Shown here piece after piece: positions 7,746 through 10,563 of a stretch of DNA of 10,563 nt. The DNA is from Verrucomicrobiales bacterium (GTDB lineage Bacteria; Verrucomicrobiota; Verrucomicrobiia; Verrucomicrobiales; Akkermansiaceae). Position numbers and translations under genes: made by a program. The first letter of the stretch is position 1. Each line of letters opens with the position of its first letter. The DNA lies in NCBI GenBank assembly GCA_002729295.1, contig PBTU01000075.1, positions 1 through 10,563 on the forward strand, read 5' to 3'. The notes under the pieces are model-generated. The model ran no database searches and was not told where the DNA came from. It saw only the letters and a program-made list of their open reading frames with translations.

Positions 7746-9236
7746 ATGAACGAATTTGGAATTTTTCAAGAGAATGGCCTGAGTCAAACCCGCCGCCAGC
7801 TTTTTGGCCGCGCTGCTTTGGGGCTGGGAACAGCCTCGCTGGCGCAGTTGATGGGGCCGAGTCTACAGGCGGCCACGACAAGTGAGGGGATGCATCACAA
7901 GGCGACCGCCAAGCGGGTGATTTACCTCTTCATGAGTGGTGGTCCGAGCCAGCATGACATGTGGGATTACAAGCCGAAGATGCAGGGGATGTTCGGGAAG
8001 GATCTTCCGGAGTATGTTCGCGATGGTCAGCGCATCACGGGGATGACATCGCGTCAAAAGACTCTCCCGGTGTGCCCTTCAAAATACAAATTCACGAGGC
8101 AGGAGAATAACCAGGACGGAGTCTGGGTAAGTGAGCTTCTTCCGCATACTGCCAAGGTGGTGAAGGATCTCTGCGTGGTGCACACGACCTTTACCGAGGC
8201 AATCAATCACGATCCGGCAATTACCTACATTCAAACAGGAAGCCAGATTCCGGGTCGTCCGAGTATGGGGTCTTGGTTGAGTTACGGTTTGGGAAATGTG
8301 AATGAAAACCTGCCTGGTTACGTTGTGATGCATGCCAAGTCATCGCACGCGGAGCAAAGTTTGTTTGGGCGTCTTTGGGGGAGTGGTTTTATGCCATCGG
8401 AATATCAAGGTGTTCTTTTGCGTAGCCAAGGAGATCCGGTATTGTATTTGGGGAATCCCAAGGGCGTTTCACGGTCGGACCGACGCAATCAACTTGATGC
8501 GCTCTCTGCATTGAACTACGAGCAACATCAGCGGCTCGGTGATCCGGAGATTCTTTCTCGGATCAAACAGCACGAGATGGCGTATCGCATGCAGACCTCC
8601 GTTCCTGAGTTAATGGATTTATCGAGTGAGTCTGATGAGACATTCAAGCTCTACGGAGAGGAGGCCCGGCAGGCGGGAACCTTTTCGGCGTGTTGTCTGA
8701 ACGCCCGTCGTTTGATTGAGCGAGGGGTGCGCAATGTCCAAATTTTTCATCGTGGCTGGGATGCTCATGGTAATCTTCCTCGCGAACACGAATCGCAGTG
8801 TAAGGACATCGATCAAGCCTGTGCGGCCTTGATTATCGACTTAAAACGCAAAGGCATGTTGGAAGATACGCTTGTAGTTTGGGGCGGGGAATTCGGGCGG
8901 ACGGCTTATTGTCAGGGTGGTTTGAAGAAGGAGAATTATGGACGTGATCATCACCCGCGTTGTTTCACGACCTGGATGGCAGGTGGCGGAGTGAAGCCGG
9001 GGATTACCTATGGCAGGACCGACGACTTTGGTTACAACATCGCTGATGCCGATGGGAATCCGCTCAAGCCGGATAAGGAAAAGCACACACCGGGAACGAT
9101 GCATATTCATGATTTGAACGCGACGATTCTACATCTCCTGGGGATTGATCATAAAAAGTTGACGTATCGCTACCAGGGGCGTGATTTCCGCCTCACGGAT
9201 ATTCACGGGCATGTGATCAAAGAACTGCTCGCCTAG
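7746..9236 (+). CDS. DUF1501 family Tat-exported protein (alkaline phosphatase-like fold)
   Basis: This 496-residue protein almost always pairs with PSD1 cytochromes in PVC bacteria. Its N-terminus has a twin-arginine signal, SQTRRQLFGRAALGLG (Arg16, Arg17), followed by a hydrophobic run and LQAATT, so it is probably exported folded. Conserved DUF1501 blocks are present: SGGPSQHDMWDYKP (64-77), INHDPAITYIQTGS, GRPSMGSWLSYGLG, GWDAHGN (337-343), VWGGEFGRTAY (378-388), GRDHHP (399-404) and a C-terminal HDLNATILHLLGI. The Asp/His-rich motifs resemble the metal sites of the alkaline phosphatase/sulfatase superfamily, to which DUF1501 is related, but a defined reaction is not known to me. ATG 7746 is chosen because it places the twin arginines at a normal depth; the frame is open further upstream into the preceding gene. 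No Shine-Dalgarno sequence is seen and only 5 bases separate it from the PSD1 stop, so translation is probably coupled. Confidence 0.93.
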   Translation: MNEFGIFQENGLSQTRRQLFGRAALGLGTASLAQLMGPSLQAATTSEGMHHKATAKRVIYLFMSGGPSQHDMWDYKPKMQGMFGKDLPEYVRDGQRITGMTSRQKTLPVCPSKYKFTRQENNQDGVWVSELLPHTAKVVKDLCVVHTTFTEAINHDPAITYIQTGSQIPGRPSMGSWLSYGLGNVNENLPGYVVMHAKSSHAEQSLFGRLWGSGFMPSEYQGVLLRSQGDPVLYLGNPKGVSRSDRRNQLDALSALNYEQHQRLGDPEILSRIKQHEMAYRMQTSVPELMDLSSESDETFKLYGEEARQAGTFSACCLNARRLIERGVRNVQIFHRGWDAHGNLPREHESQCKDIDQACAALIIDLKRKGMLEDTLVVWGGEFGRTAYCQGGLKKENYGRDHHPRCFTTWMAGGGVKPGITYGRTDDFGYNIADADGNPLKPDKEKHTPGTMHIHDLNATILHLLGIDHKKLTYRYQGRDFRLTDIHGHVIKELLA

Positions 9237-9241
9237 AATTT

Positions 9242-9385
9242 TCAGTCTCGTCTGGCTCTTACGAAAGAGTAAAGGTTGGTCCAGCTGTTGTTTTCGCCCC
9301 ACGCGTTCGGGGTCACTCCCTGCCAGACGACGTGCACTGAATGATTGAGCCCTGGGACTTGGTCGGCATCACCGTCACGTTCGGC
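9242..9385 (-). pseudogene. Possible C-terminal remnant of a lost gene in the convergent gap
   Basis: Just after the cytochrome stop codon, a different minus-strand frame stays open for about 47 codons and ends at TGA 9244-9242. It contains ERDGDADQVPGLNHS and GVTPNAWGENNSWTNLYSF, then ends VRARRD. Three Trp, several Asn and a largely G/C-ending codon set make it look like real protein, whereas the opposite strand reads as Arg/Ser/Cys-rich antisense. There is no ATG start and no upstream coding signal apart from the overlapping cytochrome gene. I do not recognise the family. A decayed gene end is the simplest reading; chance is the main alternative. Confidence 0.3.
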
Positions 9386-10563
9386 TACTTGTGTTCGTCG
9401 TCGGTTTTGTCCTCTTTGCAGGAAAGGAGATAGGCGACCATGTCGCGCATTTCCTGTTTGTTGAGAATGCCAGCCATGGGTGGCATCGCGGAGACGGGGG
9501 TGGTCTGGCTGGCGATCTTCTCGGGAGCGATGACGGTGACTTTCTGCTCGATCTTCACGCGGGAGTTTCCTTTGTCATCCTTGGTGAGAATGGTGCCGGT
9601 GATGGCGGTGCCGTCCTTTAAGGTGATGGTACCCAAGCCGAATCCTTCGGCGACTTCGGCACCGGGATTGACGAGGGAGCGGAGGAGGTATCTGGCATCC
9701 TTGGACTTGCCAATGGCTCCGAGTTCGGGGCCGACGTCGGCCCCGACGCCGTGCATGGTGTGACAGCGTTGGCATTGCGCGATGCCGTGGCCGTAGAAGG
9801 CGGCCTTTCCTTTGGCGACGTCGCCACCGGTTTCACAAAGAACGTTCCATTCGGCGAAGGGATCATCTTTGGGAAGTTTGGCGCGGAAGTCGGCCAGGGC
9901 TCTCTTGGCTTGTGGTGACTTGGAGGCTTCGGCTGCCATCACGACATCGAGGGCGAGTTCGGCCTCGAGTTTGTTCGCGGCGAGTTTTTTCAGCTCGGCG
10001 GCGATAAGCTTTCCTGCTTCGGGCTTGTTGATTGTGCCGAGAGTTTTGATGGTGAGTTGCTTTTCGGCGAGGGTGGTTTGTTTGTCTTTCAGCGTGTCGG
10101 CGAGAAGTTTGAGGGACTGCGCTCCGGGGTTGAGGAAGACCAGTAGCGAGCGGGCGCGGCTGCGGATCTTATCGCTCTTGTCGGAGACGAGGGCACTCAA
10201 TTCATCTTTCCACTTTGGGTTTTTTTTCTCAAGTGGAGCGAGGATATTGAGAGCTTCGAGTCGAGCGTCTTCGGGAGCGTCTTTGGCATTGAGGTAGCCT
10301 TTGAGCTGAGCTGAGCTGATAACGAGTTTGTCCTGGCCGACGAGCTTGAGGGCGCGGGCAAGGAGTTCGGTCGCTTCCTTGTCAGTATGCGCGGACTTGA
10401 AGTAAGGTTGCAGTTGCTGGATGAGAGTGGCGGGCAGTTTGGTGCGACCCTTGGGCAGGGTGCGGGCGAAGCCGGTGACGGGATCTCCAACTGGCGGGTT
10501 GTTCCAGTCGAGCAAGGTGGTGATGGCGTCGCGGCGGATACGCTTGTCGATTGAGGAATCATT
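9385..10563 (-). CDS. PVC-type HEAT-repeat c-type cytochrome (CxxCH haem protein), N-terminus cut by window edge
   Basis: The frame is open to the right edge, so this is the last 392 residues of a larger protein. An internal TTG at 10515 is not a credible start, because coding sequence continues upstream as NDSSIDKRIRRDAITT. Residues about 30-235 are Ala/Leu/Lys-rich paired helices of HEAT type. The C-terminal domain carries haem site CQRCH (264-268) in GKAAFYGHGIAQCQRCHTMHG, then VGPELGAIGKSKDARYLLRSLVNP, a small beta segment (GTITLKDGTAITGTIL), and SAMPPMAGIL, whose Met is the probable second haem ligand. This is the conserved end of the large PVC haem-binding proteins that often start with a sugar-dehydrogenase-like beta-propeller. 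It would act in the periplasm as an electron acceptor domain. The missing N-terminus would decide whether a dehydrogenase domain is present. It ends with TAG after a charged DKTDDEHK tail and faces the DUF1501 gene. Confidence 0.88.
   Translation of the reverse strand, partial: NDSSIDKRIRRDAITTLLDWNNPPVGDPVTGFARTLPKGRTKLPATLIQQLQPYFKSAHTDKEATELLARALKLVGQDKLVISSAQLKGYLNAKDAPEDARLEALNILAPLEKKNPKWKDELSALVSDKSDKIRSRARSLLVFLNPGAQSLKLLADTLKDKQTTLAEKQLTIKTLGTINKPEAGKLIAAELKKLAANKLEAELALDVVMAAEASKSPQAKRALADFRAKLPKDDPFAEWNVLCETGGDVAKGKAAFYGHGIAQCQRCHTMHGVGADVGPELGAIGKSKDARYLLRSLVNPGAEVAEGFGLGTITLKDGTAITGTILTKDDKGNSRVKIEQKVTVIAPEKIASQTTPVSAMPPMAGILNKQEMRDMVAYLLSCKEDKTDDEHK

Noticed and set aside
9237..9384. 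Terminator hairpins in the convergent gap (CTCTT/AAGAG near 9256, CCCC/GGGG near 9300)
   Set aside because: Stems are only 4-5 bp and lack T-runs.
10515..10563. TTG at 10515 as the start of the HEAT cytochrome
   Set aside because: The frame stays open and protein-like to the window edge, and the family is normally much longer, so the gene is cut rather than complete.

Overview
The window most resembles a bacterium of the Planctomycetes-Verrucomicrobia-Chlamydiae group, probably a verrucomicrobium. The evidence is the co-occurrence of an arylsulfatase-type sulfatase, a PSCyt1/DUF1549/DUF1553 c-type cytochrome protein, a Tat-exported DUF1501 protein and a HEAT/CxxCH cytochrome of the PVC type. 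All of these are heavily expanded in that group and rare elsewhere. Shine-Dalgarno sequences are weak or absent at most starts. The + strand is G-richer than C in sampled stretches whichever way the genes point, so it is probably the replication leading strand. I see no tRNA, rRNA, CRISPR array or insertion sequence.

Layout. 1-605 (-): most of a transglutaminase-like cysteine protease, cut by the left edge. 606-767: short gap with a probable terminator at 711-757. 768-2810 (-): ABC-F ATPase with a GTG start. 2904-4034 (-): cytochrome P450. 4043-5449 (-): secreted sulfatase. The sulfatase and P450 genes are 8 bp apart and look like one transcription unit, with the ABC-F gene 93 bp further on. 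5450-5544: divergent promoter region. 5545-7740 (+): PSCyt1-DUF1549-DUF1553 protein, followed after 5 bp by the DUF1501 gene 7746-9236 (+). 9237-9384: convergent gap that appears to hold the C-terminal remnant of a lost gene. 9385-10563 (-): C-terminal part of a HEAT-repeat c-type cytochrome, cut by the right edge.

How the genes may work together. The sulfatase is exported and probably removes sulfate esters from polysaccharide or other sulfated substrates. The divergent PSCyt1/DUF1501 pair and the neighbouring cytochrome fit the PVC-type periplasmic modules often found beside sulfatases, whose chemistry is still unknown. The P450 next to the sulfatase is the less expected partner; oxidative removal of an O-methyl or similar group from the same substrate is one possibility, by analogy with marine carbohydrate P450s. 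The ABC-F and transglutaminase-like genes look like ordinary housekeeping or accessory neighbours.

The points most worth a second look are: the sulfatase active-site motif, which reads C-H-V-S-R and so has valine at the usual proline; the sulfatase-P450 pairing; and two protein-like reading frames without start codons, one after the P450 and one in the convergent gap.
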